Origin: Microvirga soli
Lineage (GTDB): Bacteria; Pseudomonadota; Alphaproteobacteria; Rhizobiales; Beijerinckiaceae
Reading direction: 5' to 3'
DNA: 64,000 bases
Assembly (NCBI RefSeq): GCF_016734765.1
Contig: NZ_JAERQE010000020.1
Location: 1 to 64,000 of the forward strand
A program made the position numbers and the translations under genes. Below, piece by piece: positions 50,133 to 59,610 of this stretch. Within the stretch, counting starts at the first letter, position 1. Every line of letters starts with the position of its first letter. A model generated the notes under the pieces. The model ran no database searches. It worked only from the letters and a program-made list of their open reading frames with translations, and was not told the DNA's origin.

Positions 50133-53100
50133 ATGCATAAGCGTAGGCTTGCCCTTCGTATCCGGTTCGCAAGCCTCGTTTTCCTCTGTGGGTTCGGGCT
50201 GGCCGCATCACCCGCTCTGGCCCAATCGGCCCAGGAGGTCGTGGAGCAGGCCAGGCAGGCTGCTTCCACTAATGACAACCGTGAAGCCGCTCGTCTCTTC
50301 GAGCAGGCCCTTACACTTGCTCCCGAACGCCGAAACGAACTCCTGCTCGAATATGCAGATCAAGTTGCCTATGCAGGCCGCCCGGCCGATGCCGTGCCGC
50401 TTTACCGTGAGCGCCTGGCAGATCCGGCCCTCGACACTACCAACCGTGAAAGGGCCGACCGGGGCCTGGCCTTCGCTCTCCTGTGGAGCAGCCGGTTCCA
50501 GGAGGCGATTCCCGCCTGGGAGGCTCGTCTCAGGGTTGATTCCGGCAGTGACGAGGCCAGGAAGGCTTTGTCCGATGCCTTGGTCGGAGCAGCCCGACAG
50601 GCAGGCGAACGCTCCGACAATGCAAATGCCAGGACGCTTTTCGGCCGGGCCATCGAGACCGCCTCGCAACGCCGCCATGAGCTGCTGCCGGAACTGGCCG
50701 ATCAAACCGCCTATGCTGGCCAGCCAGCGCAGGCCGTGCCGCTCTATCAGGAAGCCCTGCGAGATGGCAGCCGCTCCGAGGATCAGCAGCGCCGCCTGAG
50801 GCGAGGGCTGGCCTTTGCGCTGCTATGGAGCGGCCAGTTTCCGGCTGCTGTGGCGGCCCTTGAGGATGTGCTCCGGGCAGTTCCCGATGACGCTCAGGTC
50901 CGGCAGGGGCTGGCGGAAGCCCGAGCCGGCGCCGAGAGGAGCCGCGCACAGGCGGTGCAGCCTTCGCAGCCCATCCCATCTCCAACGCAACCCCAAGCAC
51001 CCGCCGCTCCAGCCTCGCCGGCCGATGCGGCGATCGCGGCGGCCCGCGAGGCTGCCGGCCGCGGCGCTAACAAGGAGGCGGCTTCACTTTTCGAGCGGGC
51101 GATTTCGCTCGATCCCTCAAAGCGCGGCCAGATCGCTCGGGAATATGCCGACCAGCTCGCTTTTTCCGGTGAGCCGGCCAGAGCGGTTCCGGTCTATCGC
51201 GAGGTTCTCGCCCGTCGGGATCTCTCGTCCACCGAGCGTCAGCAGACGGGCCGCTCGCTGGCCTTCGCGCTCCTGTGGAGCAGCAAGTTCGAGCAGGCAA
51301 TCGAGGCCTGGGGCGGCATCTTGCAGGCCGACCGGAGCGATGCAGAGGCCCGCAAGACGCTCTCCGACGCCTATGTGGGTGCCGCCCGTCAATCAGCTGA
51401 GCGCACACGCAATGCCGATGCCGCTTCCTTCTTCCGAAGAGCCATCGAGACCGCTCCGCAGCGCCGCCAGGAACTCCTGCCGGAATACGCCGATCAGACA
51501 GCCTACTCCGGCAATCCGGCCGGTGCGGTCCCGCTCTATCGCGAGGCGCTGCGCGATGGCCAGCGCCCCGAGGCGGAGCGCCGGCGCGTGCGGCGCGGCC
51601 TTGCCTTCGCGCTCCTCTGGAGCAACCAGTTCCGCGAGGCTATCGCCGCCTGGCAGCCGCTGTTCCGAGAAAATCCACGCGACGAGGAGGCCCGCAAGGC
51701 GTTCTCGGATGCCCTCGTCGGTGCCGCGCGCCAGGCCGCAGGGCAGACCCGCAACGCGGAAGCGGTGAACCTCTTCGAGCGCGCCTTGACCGTCATGCCG
51801 GGGCGTCGCCGGGAACTGTTGCGGGAATACGCCGAGCAGATGCTCTATGCGGGCCAGCCGTTGCGGGCGATTCCGCTTTTCCAGGAGGTGCTTCAGCGCG
51901 CTGACCTGACCGCCCAGGAGCGGCGGGACGCCCAACTCGGCCTCGCCCGTGCGTTGGCCTGGAGCGGTCAGCAGAAGCTTGCAATCCCGGTCTTCAGCGA
52001 AATCCTCGCGTCGAACGCAAACGATGTCGATGCCCTTATCGGCCGCGGCAACGCCCTCAACGACATTACTGAGCACAGGGCGGCCCTAGCCGATTTCGAG
52101 GTAGTGCTCTCACTCCAGCCCAGCAATGTGGAAGCGATCCGCGGCGCTGCGACCGCCGAGAGGTCGATGGGCTTGCCGCGGGCGGCCCTGGCCCGGCTCG
52201 AGCCTCTTCTGGCCAGCGGCGACCAGAATCCCGCCACGCTCTTCATCGCCGCTCAGGCGCGGCGGGAGATGGGGCGCCCGGATCTGTCCGAGGACTATGC
52301 GAAGGCTGTTCTGGCGCAGAAGCCTGGTGACGCAGGCGCCCAGGCGCTGCTCGATCAGCTCTATCAAGAACGCCGGCCCCTGACGCGCATCGAGAGTTGG
52401 TACGCCCGCCGCTCGGACGACCTCGCGATCTGGTCGCTGCAGGGCTCCCACGAACTGACCTTCAATGACGGCTTGACGAAGCTCGGCCCTCAGGCTCGAT
52501 TTCTGCGCTTGCGGGGCGGCGATTTTCCGAGCGTCGACATCGCCAGCATCGGCATCGCGGGTCAGCACAGGTTCGGCGATCATGTCGAGCTCAAGTCATC
52601 GATCTTCCTGAACGTTGAAGACGAGTCTCAACGCAATCTTTCCGACGGGGACGACGATCAGGACGTCACGCTGACATACGACACGATTCTAAGCCTCATT
52701 CCATCCGATCTGCTCCGCTTCGACCTGAACCTGACGCGGCGCTACGCGGATGAGAACACGTATTCGATCGTGAAAGATATCCTGGCGAACGATTTCGGCC
52801 TCAAGGCGATCGTGACGCCGGACAATGCGACTCGCTTTGCCGCTCAGGCGATCTACAGCCACTACTCCGATGGCAATGAGCGCGCCTGGGGTCAGGTCGA
52901 ATTCGCCAAGCGTTTCACGGCCAATCCCTATCTCTGGCTGGGCGCACGCTACACGGCCTTCCAGTTCGCGGAGGTGGTCGATAACGGCTACTGGAATCCC
53001 AAGCGCTACCAGTCCCTGGAAGCAAGCGTCCATTTCTACGGCCCCCTGGCCGAGAGATGGTGGTTCGATCTTCAGGGGGCTGCCGGATATGGCTGGAGCG

Positions 53101-53303
53101 AGCCCGGCGAAGGAGGCTTCGTGTCTTACGCCGCCGCGCGCCTGAACTACGATTTCACCTCGCAGGCGACCTTTGCCCTCTACGCAAGCCACCTCGTCTC
53201 CTACGCACGCTCGTCCGAAAACGATGGCAACTTCGATACCGGAGAGGACGACGAGCCGTTCAGCCGCTGGTCCTTGGGTGGGGAGTTGAGGATCCGGTGG
53301 TAG
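50133..53303 (+). CDS. large TPR plus outer-membrane barrel protein (polysaccharide export, BcsC/PgaA-like)
   Basis: About 1,056 residues. A signal peptide ends at ASPALAQS. Residues about 30-760 are TPR solenoid with a roughly 115-residue unit repeated five times; the landmark GLAFALLWS recurs at 50464, 50809, 51256 and 51598 and as a variant near 51950. A Pro/Ala/Gln linker lies at about 275-300. From about residue 765 the sequence is barrel-like (RIESWYARRSDDLAIWSLQG onward) and ends WSLGGELRIRW with a terminal aromatic. PgaA, BcsC and AlgK/AlgE systems use this plan to carry polymer across the outer membrane. Divergent from the glycosyltransferase gene. Confidence 0.85.
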   Translation: MHKRRLALRIRFASLVFLCGFGLAASPALAQSAQEVVEQARQAASTNDNREAARLFEQALTLAPERRNELLLEYADQVAYAGRPADAVPLYRERLADPALDTTNRERADRGLAFALLWSSRFQEAIPAWEARLRVDSGSDEARKALSDALVGAARQAGERSDNANARTLFGRAIETASQRRHELLPELADQTAYAGQPAQAVPLYQEALRDGSRSEDQQRRLRRGLAFALLWSGQFPAAVAALEDVLRAVPDDAQVRQGLAEARAGAERSRAQAVQPSQPIPSPTQPQAPAAPASPADAAIAAAREAAGRGANKEAASLFERAISLDPSKRGQIAREYADQLAFSGEPARAVPVYREVLARRDLSSTERQQTGRSLAFALLWSSKFEQAIEAWGGILQADRSDAEARKTLSDAYVGAARQSAERTRNADAASFFRRAIETAPQRRQELLPEYADQTAYSGNPAGAVPLYREALRDGQRPEAERRRVRRGLAFALLWSNQFREAIAAWQPLFRENPRDEEARKAFSDALVGAARQAAGQTRNAEAVNLFERALTVMPGRRRELLREYAEQMLYAGQPLRAIPLFQEVLQRADLTAQERRDAQLGLARALAWSGQQKLAIPVFSEILASNANDVDALIGRGNALNDITEHRAALADFEVVLSLQPSNVEAIRGAATAERSMGLPRAALARLEPLLASGDQNPATLFIAAQARREMGRPDLSEDYAKAVLAQKPGDAGAQALLDQLYQERRPLTRIESWYARRSDDLAIWSLQGSHELTFNDGLTKLGPQARFLRLRGGDFPSVDIASIGIAGQHRFGDHVELKSSIFLNVEDESQRNLSDGDDDQDVTLTYDTILSLIPSDLLRFDLNLTRRYADENTYSIVKDILANDFGLKAIVTPDNATRFAAQAIYSHYSDGNERAWGQVEFAKRFTANPYLWLGARYTAFQFAEVVDNGYWNPKRYQSLEASVHFYGPLAERWWFDLQGAAGYGWSEPGEGGFVSYAAARLNYDFTSQATFALYASHLVSYARSSENDGNFDTGEDDEPFSRWSLGGELRIRW

Positions 53304-53380
53304 GCGGGTTACGCGTCAACCCTCAGGAATTTTCGTAGCATCCCTCGCAGATTGCGGCGTGAAAGACTATTTCTGCCCAC

Positions 53381-54163
53381 ATGACAGACTCACGCGACTG
53401 GTTCCCCTCCGACGAGGAGCCCAACCCCATGCGGGCCGCTCAGGCCGGCATGAAACCCACCCTGCCAAAGCGCTTCTACAAGGAAGCCGGCGTCGAGGAG
53501 CGGGACGGCCTGTTCCATCTCACCCTCGATGGCCGAACGGCAAAGACGCCGAGCAAGCAGCCCCTAGCCGCGCCCTCTCGGGCGCTGGCTGAAGCCCTGG
53601 CGGCGGAATGGCAGGGGCAGGGTGGCGAGATTGACCCTTCCACCATGCCGGTCACCCGCATCGTCAACTCCGCCATCGATGGCGTCGCGCCTCGAAAGGC
53701 TGAGGTGGTCGACGATCTCGTCCGCTATGCCGGATCGGACCTCGTCTATTACCGAGCCGGCGAGCCCGAGCGTTTGGCCAAGTCTCAGGACGAGGCCTGG
53801 AGCCCAGTGCTCGACTGGGCGAGGGACGCCCATGGCGCCCGCTTTGCCTTAGGCGAGGGCGTAATGCATGTGGCGCAGCCGGAGGAGGCAATCGCGGCCA
53901 TCCGCCGGGCTATCGAGCAAATCCGATCGCCGTTTGCGCTTGCCGCGCTGCACGTCATGACGACCCTATCCGGCTCGGTGCTGATCGCGCTTGCCCATGC
54001 GGCAGGCCAACTCGATACGGACCACGCCTGGGCAGCCGCCCATGTGGACGAGCTTTACCAGGAAAGTGTCTGGGGCGAGGACTACGAGGCCATGGAGCGC
54101 CGTCGTCGGCGTGAGGCCGATTTCCGGGCCGCATCCTTGGTCTATCGCCTGGCGCAGGCATGA
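53381..54163 (+). CDS. ATP12-family F1-ATPase assembly chaperone
   Basis: 260 residues, typical for alphaproteobacterial ATP12. KPTLPKRFYKEAGVEERDGL, then FHLTLDGRTAKTPSKQPLAA is the ATP12 N-terminal signature. LADPSTMPVTR-like residues (GEIDPSTMPVTRIVNSAID) and WGEDYEAMERRRRREADF near the end complete it. It binds the F1 alpha subunit during ATP synthase assembly. In related genomes it lies next to pccB, as here. It is read in the same direction as the TPR gene but 78 bases away and probably independent. Confidence 0.92.
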   Translation: MTDSRDWFPSDEEPNPMRAAQAGMKPTLPKRFYKEAGVEERDGLFHLTLDGRTAKTPSKQPLAAPSRALAEALAAEWQGQGGEIDPSTMPVTRIVNSAIDGVAPRKAEVVDDLVRYAGSDLVYYRAGEPERLAKSQDEAWSPVLDWARDAHGARFALGEGVMHVAQPEEAIAAIRRAIEQIRSPFALAALHVMTTLSGSVLIALAHAAGQLDTDHAWAAAHVDELYQESVWGEDYEAMERRRRREADFRAASLVYRLAQA

Positions 54164-54166
54164 AAA

Positions 54167-54197
54167 GAGCCGCCGGCGCGACAGGCAACGGCGGCTC
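54167..54197 (+). terminator. stem-loop after ATP12 gene
   Basis: GAGCCGCCG, 13-base loop, CGGCGGCTC: a perfect 9-bp stem four bases after the stop. No clear T-run. The remaining gap to pccB (54198-54365) shows nothing else I can support. Confidence 0.5.
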
Positions 54198-54365
54198 AGG
54201 CCTGCTCTGTCAGGCGCTTGTTTCTGTAATAAAGAAACACATCGCTCCCGACTCGCGCCGGTTGATCTGAGAAGTGCTGTGGAGCGCACACCCATAGTGG
54301 GATTTTGACACAGGCACGGCTGTGCTAAGCGGGGGATCATTTTTTCCGGGAGTCAGGGTCCAGCC

Positions 54366-55898
54366 ATGAAAGACATGCTCGAACGGCTTGAGGAGCGGCG
54401 CGCGCAGGCCCGCCTCGGCGGCGGTGAGAAGCGCATCGAGGCGCAGCACGCCCGCGGCAAGCTGACCGCCCGGGAGCGCATCGAGCTCCTGCTCGACAAG
54501 GGCTCCTTCGAGGAGTTCGACATGTTCGTCGAGCACCGTTCCACCGATTTCGGCATGGATAAAGCCAAGATCCCTGGAGACGGCGTCGTCACCGGCTGGG
54601 GCACCGTCAACGGCCGCACGATCTTCGTCTTCGCCAAGGATTTCACCGTCTTTGGCGGCTCACTGTCCGAGGCCCACGCCCAGAAGATCACCAAGATCCA
54701 GGACATGGCGCTCAAGATGCGCGCGCCCATCGTCGGCCTGTTCGATGCGGGCGGCGCCCGCATCCAGGAGGGCGTGGCGGCGCTCGGCGGTTATGGCGAG
54801 GTGTTCAAGCGCAACGTGATCGCCTCGGGCGTGATCCCGCAGATCTCGGTCATCATGGGCCCCTGCGCCGGCGGCGACGTCTATTCGCCCGCCATGACCG
54901 ACTTCATCTTCATGGTGCGCGACCGCTCCTACATGTTCGTCACCGGTCCCGACGTGGTGAAGACCGTCACCAACGAGACCGTGACGTCGGAGGAACTGGG
55001 CGGCGCCAAGGTCCACACCACCAAGTCGTCGGTCGCCGACGGCGCCTACGACAATGACGTGGAAGCGCTGCTGCAGGTGCGCCGCCTCATCGACTTCCTG
55101 CCCGCCAACAACATGGACGGCGTGCCGGAGATCCCGAGCTTCGACGAGCCCAATCGCACCGACGACAGCCTCGACACCCTGATCCCGGACAACCCAAACA
55201 AGCCCTATGACATGAAGGAGCTGATCCTGAAGGTCGTGGATGAAGCCGACTTCTTCGAGATCCAGGAAGCTTACGCGAAAAACATCATCACGGGCTTCGG
55301 GCGCGTGGAGGGCCGCACGGTGGGCTTCGTCGCCAACCAGCCGATGGTGCTGGCTGGCGTGCTCGATGCCGATGCCTCGCGCAAGGCCGCGCGTTTCGTG
55401 CGCTTCTGCGATGCCTTCAACATCCCGATCGTCACCTTCGAGGACGTGCCGGGCTTCCTGCCGGGCACCGCACAGGAATATGGCGGCCTGATCAAGCACG
55501 GCGCCAAGCTGCTCTTCGCCTATTCGGAAGCAACCGTCCCGCTGGTGACGGTGATCACGCGCAAAGCCTTCGGCGGCGCTTATGACGTGATGGCCTCAAA
55601 ACACATCGGCGGCGACGTGAATTACGCCTGGCCCACCGCGCAGATCGCCGTGATGGGCGCCAAGGGTGCGGTGGAGATCATTTTCCGCCAGGACATTGGC
55701 GATGCGGAGAAGATCGCAGCCCGCACCAAGGAATACGAAGACCGCTTCATGTCACCGTTTGTTGCCGCCGAGCGCGGCTACATCGACGAGGTGATCATGC
55801 CGCATTCGACGAGGCGGCGGATTGCGCGCGCTCTGGCGATGCTCCGGCACAAGGAGACCGAGCGGCCCTGGAAGAAGCACGACAACATTCCACTTTGA
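54366..55898 (+). CDS. pccB: propionyl-CoA (acyl-CoA) carboxylase beta subunit
   Basis: 510 residues, full length. N-terminal biotin-side half: [61 protein letters not shown]-terminal acyl-CoA half: [20 protein letters not shown] and [20 protein letters not shown], with Asp in [14 protein letters not shown] typical of propionyl-CoA specificity. It transfers carboxyl from biotin to propionyl-CoA to give methylmalonyl-CoA. Its partner pccA starts 6.5 kb downstream. A terminator follows. Confidence 0.95.
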   Translation: MKDMLERLEERRAQARLGGGEKRIEAQHARGKLTARERIELLLDKGSFEEFDMFVEHRSTDFGMDKAKIPGDGVVTGWGTVNGRTIFVFAKDFTVFGGSLSEAHAQKITKIQDMALKMRAPIVGLFDAGGARIQEGVAALGGYGEVFKRNVIASGVIPQISVIMGPCAGGDVYSPAMTDFIFMVRDRSYMFVTGPDVVKTVTNETVTSEELGGAKVHTTKSSVADGAYDNDVEALLQVRRLIDFLPANNMDGVPEIPSFDEPNRTDDSLDTLIPDNPNKPYDMKELILKVVDEADFFEIQEAYAKNIITGFGRVEGRTVGFVANQPMVLAGVLDADASRKAARFVRFCDAFNIPIVTFEDVPGFLPGTAQEYGGLIKHGAKLLFAYSEATVPLVTVITRKAFGGAYDVMASKHIGGDVNYAWPTAQIAVMGAKGAVEIIFRQDIGDAEKIAARTKEYEDRFMSPFVAAERGYIDEVIMPHSTRRRIARALAMLRHKETERPWKKHDNIPL

Positions 55899-55926
55899 GA
55901 GCCAAGAGCTTCCGCTCACGATCCGA

Positions 55927-55957
55927 GGCAGCCCCGGAAGATTGTTCCAGGGCTGCC
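55927..55957 (+). terminator. rho-independent terminator of pccB
   Basis: GGCAGCCCCGGAA, loop GATTG, TTCCAGGGCTGCC: a 13-bp stem with one mismatch, followed by TTGCTGTTT. It lies 29 bases after the pccB stop and abuts the end of the convergent small gene. Confidence 0.85.
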
Positions 55958-55964
55958 TTGCTGT

Positions 55965-56237
55965 TTAGAGGGAGGAACCGAACGTCCCTCCCGGCGTCTC
56001 CAGCTTTCTCAGCCAGTTCCTGTGCTGCAGAGTTGTTCCGTTCGGTGCCGTTATCGATGAGTCGGCAGGCTCTGCCTCCACCTCAAGAACATAGGGAAAT
56101 GTGCCGCCCGGCGTCTCCAGCTTGCGGATCCATTCCTGATGCTGAGAGCGCGTTTCCTCAGCACGCACTATGCCGATTGAGCCTGCCACAGCAGCCATGA
56201 ACGTGACGACGAATAGCGCGACAATGCAGCTTCGCAC
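55965..56237 (-). CDS. small secreted protein with a duplicated LETPGGTF motif
   Basis: 90 residues. A signal peptide (IVALFVVTFMAAVAGSIGIV, cleavage near VRAEE). The mature peptide of about 60 residues contains two near-identical 16-residue units: HQEWIRKLETPGGTFP and HRNWLRKLETPGGTFG, separated by an acidic linker (EVEAEPADSS). No cysteines. I recognise no family. The duplicated unit argues strongly for a real coding gene. Periplasmic or secreted; function unknown. Confidence 0.7.
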   Translation of the reverse strand: MRSCIVALFVVTFMAAVAGSIGIVRAEETRSQHQEWIRKLETPGGTFPYVLEVEAEPADSSITAPNGTTLQHRNWLRKLETPGGTFGSSL

Positions 56238-56472
56238 GGTTATTCCTTTTTGAGTTTGAAAGGGGAAAGCAGGAGCAGAGTTGAAGGTTAGCGCGCAGGT
56301 CCTTGCTCGTCAAAGCGATCACGCGCGGTGCTCTGTCACGCTTGCCTCGGAGTCGGGGATTTGTGATACCGCGTTAGCGGGCCGAATCTGTCTCGAAGAG
56401 TTGATGACGATCTTCGGATCCCATGGCCGTTTCCGGCGTTCTGCCGTCACCTAAAAACTAAGAGGATCGGGA

Positions 56473-57639
56473 ATGCACGCCAAGGGCGGCCGCAGTACAG
56501 TGATCGATTTCTGGCGCGGACTCGTCCTCGTCATCATCTTCGTGAATCACATTCCGGGGAACATCCTCGAGCATCTGACGCCGCGAAACTACGGTTTCTC
56601 CGACGCGGCCGAAGCCTTCGTGTTCATCTCGGGCCTCTCTGTTGCGCTCGTCTACTATCCACGGCTACCAAAGGGTGATGTTCTCGGCGTCATCAGGCGC
56701 TGCTTCCGGCGGTCGTTCGAACTCTACCGCATGCATCTTATCATGACCGGCGCGGCAGTAGCTTTGTTCTCTGTCGGCTATGTGGCCAGCAACGATGTCG
56801 GGATGCTTGAGGTTCATGGCCGCGGCGCCGTGTTCGACGATACGGCGCGCGGCATTACGGGTATTCTCCTGCTCGGCCATCAGCTGGGTTATTTCAACAT
56901 CCTGCCCCTCTATATCGCCCTGATGCTGTGGGCACCGGTTGCGATGATCCTCATGCGGATCCATGTCGCTTTGGCCGCCGCAGTATCGATCGGTATCTAT
57001 GCACTGGCGCGTGCCGACGTGCTGGCGATCCCGAGCTGGCCCGAGCCGGGGCGGTGGTTCTTCAACCCCTTCGCTTGGCAGCTTCTGTTCACGCTCGGGA
57101 TCTTCACGGGGGCTTTTCTTGTTCGCAGAGAGGTGGCCTACCAGCGCTACGCCTTCGCAGGAGCGGTAGCCTTCCTCGCCGTATCGACGGTCGCTATGAC
57201 CGACGCCTTCGGCCTCTATCCGAACCTGCTTTGGAGCACCTTCGTCAATTTCGACCTCGTCAAGAGCGACCTCGGGCTTGGTCGTCTGCTTCACTTCCTG
57301 GCGCTTGCCTATGTGGTGACCCAGCTTCGGATGGGGCAGGTGCTGGAAAAGACCACATTCGGAGCCGAGATGGCGCGCCTCGGGCGCAACGCCCTGCCGG
57401 TCTTCGCAGTCGGTTCTGTCCTGAGTGCCGCCGGAGAGGTCATGATGACGCTGGCAGCCGTCAAGTCCTCCGCTAGTCCGCATGTGGTGGGTATGGTATT
57501 TACCCTCTTCGGAATTCTCGCACTTCTCGGACTGGCACGATATCTCGAATGGAAAAAGAAAGGCTCGACCGCTCCCAAGCTGGAGCGCGCCGGACAATCT
57601 GGCCTTGTGTCGGTTTCACCCGGGCAACTTCCGCGTTAG
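56473..57639 (+). CDS. opgC: OpgC-family membrane acyltransferase
   Basis: 388 residues, ten or so membrane helices. STVIDFWRGLVLVIIFVNHI has the arginine and histidine of the OpgC/acyltransferase-3-like active site. Then NYGFSDAAEAFVFISGLSVA, ILPLYIALMLWAPVAMILM and LGRNALPVFAVGSVLSAAGE are conserved in OpgC_C. OpgC adds succinyl groups to osmoregulated periplasmic glucans. It overlaps or abuts an SGNH hydrolase gene, a pairing common in glycan O-acylation. Whether its target is a periplasmic glucan or the exopolysaccharide encoded upstream is open. Confidence 0.88.
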   Translation: MHAKGGRSTVIDFWRGLVLVIIFVNHIPGNILEHLTPRNYGFSDAAEAFVFISGLSVALVYYPRLPKGDVLGVIRRCFRRSFELYRMHLIMTGAAVALFSVGYVASNDVGMLEVHGRGAVFDDTARGITGILLLGHQLGYFNILPLYIALMLWAPVAMILMRIHVALAAAVSIGIYALARADVLAIPSWPEPGRWFFNPFAWQLLFTLGIFTGAFLVRREVAYQRYAFAGAVAFLAVSTVAMTDAFGLYPNLLWSTFVNFDLVKSDLGLGRLLHFLALAYVVTQLRMGQVLEKTTFGAEMARLGRNALPVFAVGSVLSAAGEVMMTLAAVKSSASPHVVGMVFTLFGILALLGLARYLEWKKKGSTAPKLERAGQSGLVSVSPGQLPR

Positions 57640-58394
57640 TGTCCCTCCTGGTCATCGGCATGAGCTATTCCGCCTTGTCGGACGAGGCGGGCTGTTCGGG
57701 TGCCAAGCCGATTTTGTCGGCCCAAGCTAAGATGGAGCGTCTTGCTTCAAGGCTGAAGAAGAGCGAGCCTGTTCGGATCCTGGCCATCGGATCCTCCTCC
57801 ACCCAGGGCATCGGAGCATCCTCCCCGGCCTTTTCCTATCCGGTCCAGCTCCAAGCGGATCTCACCCGTATCTGGAAGGGCACAGTCGTCATCGAGAATG
57901 CTGGAATAGGCGGGGAGACGATTCCCGAGACCGTCGCACGCCTTGAGGCTGCTCTCCTCAAGGCCGACAAACCGGATCTCGTGATCTGGCAGGTGGGCAC
58001 GAACGACGCCGTCATGGGTGGGGACGAGGGGCAGTTCTCCGACTTTCTGCGGCAGGGGATCGATGCCGCGCAGGAAGTCGGCGTCGAGGTCCTTCTTGTC
58101 GACCAGCAGTACTTCCCGGCCATCAAGGACCTTGGGCGTTATGAGCGCTTTGTCCGCCTTGTCGGGACCGCTGGAGCCGCCGAGCAGGTCCCCGTCTTCT
58201 CTCGCTACAGGCTGATGAAGGCTTGGGGCGAAAGATCACCAGATGTCCTAGGCTCCATGCTGTCGAGCGACGGCTTTCACATGGGTGACCGAGGGTATGA
58301 CTGCTTGGCGCACCTGCTGGCTGACAGCCTCCGTGCCATGGTGGCGCCTGCTGAGGCGCCGAACCGCGCCGTTGCGGCCGCCCCACGTCCGTAG
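57549..58394 (+). CDS. SGNH/GDSL-type hydrolase, exported
   Basis: Up to 281 residues. Block I: RILAIGSSSTQGIGASSPAF with the nucleophile Ser. Block II Gly in NAGIGGETIPETVARLE, block III in IWQVGTNDAVMGGD, block V in SSDGFHMGDRGYDCLAHLLA (D-x-x-H variant). Start uncertain: ATG 57549 lies inside opgC (91-base overlap), while GTG 57639 shares its G with the opgC TAG (TAGTG). The hydrophobic stretch ALVSLLVIGMSYSALS looks like the export signal. An esterase or O-acyltransferase acting on the same acylated glycan as OpgC is plausible. Confidence 0.82.
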   Translation: MEKERLDRSQAGARRTIWPCVGFTRATSALVSLLVIGMSYSALSDEAGCSGAKPILSAQAKMERLASRLKKSEPVRILAIGSSSTQGIGASSPAFSYPVQLQADLTRIWKGTVVIENAGIGGETIPETVARLEAALLKADKPDLVIWQVGTNDAVMGGDEGQFSDFLRQGIDAAQEVGVEVLLVDQQYFPAIKDLGRYERFVRLVGTAGAAEQVPVFSRYRLMKAWGERSPDVLGSMLSSDGFHMGDRGYDCLAHLLADSLRAMVAPAEAPNRAVAAAPRP

Positions 58395-58507
58395 GGCAGG
58401 GCTGCGGAGCACCCATTGCGCCTAGCTGTCGACCTCGGGTAAGGCGTTGTCCGAACATTCCCGGCGGAATCCTTCGGGCCGGATGACTTTGCGAGGCCCA
58501 TCGACAC

Positions 58508-59593
58508 ATGCCCTTGGAAACCGCGTGCAACCGCAACTGGGTCTCCACCGCCATCCAGATCATCGAGGCGGACTTCAACCGTTCGTCGGACACGCATCTC
58601 TTGCGTGTGCCGCTGCCGGCCGTCCCGGGTGTCGAGCTCTATCTCAAGGATGAATCAACCCATCCATCGGGCAGCCTGAAGCACCGGCTGGCGCGTTCGC
58701 TGTTTCTCTATGGGCTGTGCAACGGCTGGATCGGGCCGAACACCACGATCATCGAAGCCTCGAGCGGCTCGACCGCCGTGTCCGAGGCGTATTTCGCCCG
58801 GATGCTGGGCCTGCGCTTCATCGCCGTGATGCCGCGCTCCACCTCCGCCGAGAAGATCGCGCAGATCGCCTTCTATGGCGGCGAGAGCCACTTCGTTGAC
58901 AGCCCCGCTGAGATGTATGCGGAGAGCGCGCGGCTCGCCGAGGAACTCGGCGGCCATTACATGGATCAGTTCACCTACGCCGAGCGGGCGACGGACTGGC
59001 GCGGCAACAACAATATCGCCGAATCCATCTTCAGCCAGATGGGCCATGAGGAGCACCCGATCCCGAGCTGGATCGTCGTGGGGGCGGGGACCGGCGGCAC
59101 CTCGGCAACGCTCGGGCGCTACATCCGCTACCGCCGCCTGCCGACGCGCCTGTGCCTCGCCGACCCGGAGTCCTCCGTGTTCCACCGGCATCTGGCGGAC
59201 CGGGAGGTCTGCACCGTGTCAGGGCCGCCATCCGTGATCGAAGGAATCGGCCGCCCGCGCTGCGAGCCTTCCTTCGTGCCTGACCTCATCGACCGCGCCT
59301 ATGCGGTGCCGGATGCGGCGAGCATTGCGGCCGCGCGGGTGCTCTCGCGCCGCATCGGCCGCTCCTGCGGTGGCTCCACCGGCACGAATCTCTGGGCCGT
59401 GGTGCAGATCGTCGGCGAGATGGTGAAGCACGGCGAGACCGGCTCTGTCGTGACGCTTCTGTGCGATTCCGGCGAGCGCTACCGCAGCACACATTTCGAC
59501 GATGCCTGGCTCGCATGCCGCGGTATCTGCATCAAGGCCGCCGAGGAGGCCATGGAGCAGTTTTTCGAGACGGGGATCCTTGCCGCTTCCTAA
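58508..59593 (+). CDS. PLP-dependent cysteine synthase/desulfhydrase family protein (Cds1-like)
   Basis: 361 residues. Fold-type II PLP enzyme. Lysine in [19 protein letters not shown], substrate loop in [20 protein letters not shown], phosphate loop in [20 protein letters not shown], and a serine near the C-terminus in [20 protein letters not shown]. The branch with [12 protein letters not shown] is annotated cysteine synthase-like; the mycobacterial member Cds1 is a cysteine desulfhydrase. It could make or break down cysteine; sequence alone does not decide. No adjacent sulfur genes. Confidence 0.85.
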   Translation: MPLETACNRNWVSTAIQIIEADFNRSSDTHLLRVPLPAVPGVELYLKDESTHPSGSLKHRLARSLFLYGLCNGWIGPNTTIIEASSGSTAVSEAYFARMLGLRFIAVMPRSTSAEKIAQIAFYGGESHFVDSPAEMYAESARLAEELGGHYMDQFTYAERATDWRGNNNIAESIFSQMGHEEHPIPSWIVVGAGTGGTSATLGRYIRYRRLPTRLCLADPESSVFHRHLADREVCTVSGPPSVIEGIGRPRCEPSFVPDLIDRAYAVPDAASIAAARVLSRRIGRSCGGSTGTNLWAVVQIVGEMVKHGETGSVVTLLCDSGERYRSTHFDDAWLACRGICIKAAEEAMEQFFETGILAAS

Positions 59594-59610
59594 GACGTGG
59601 ATGGCCGGGA

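Noticed and set aside
54660-55499. 279-codon frame antisense to pccB
   Set aside because: Shadow of a highly conserved gene; no motif of its own.
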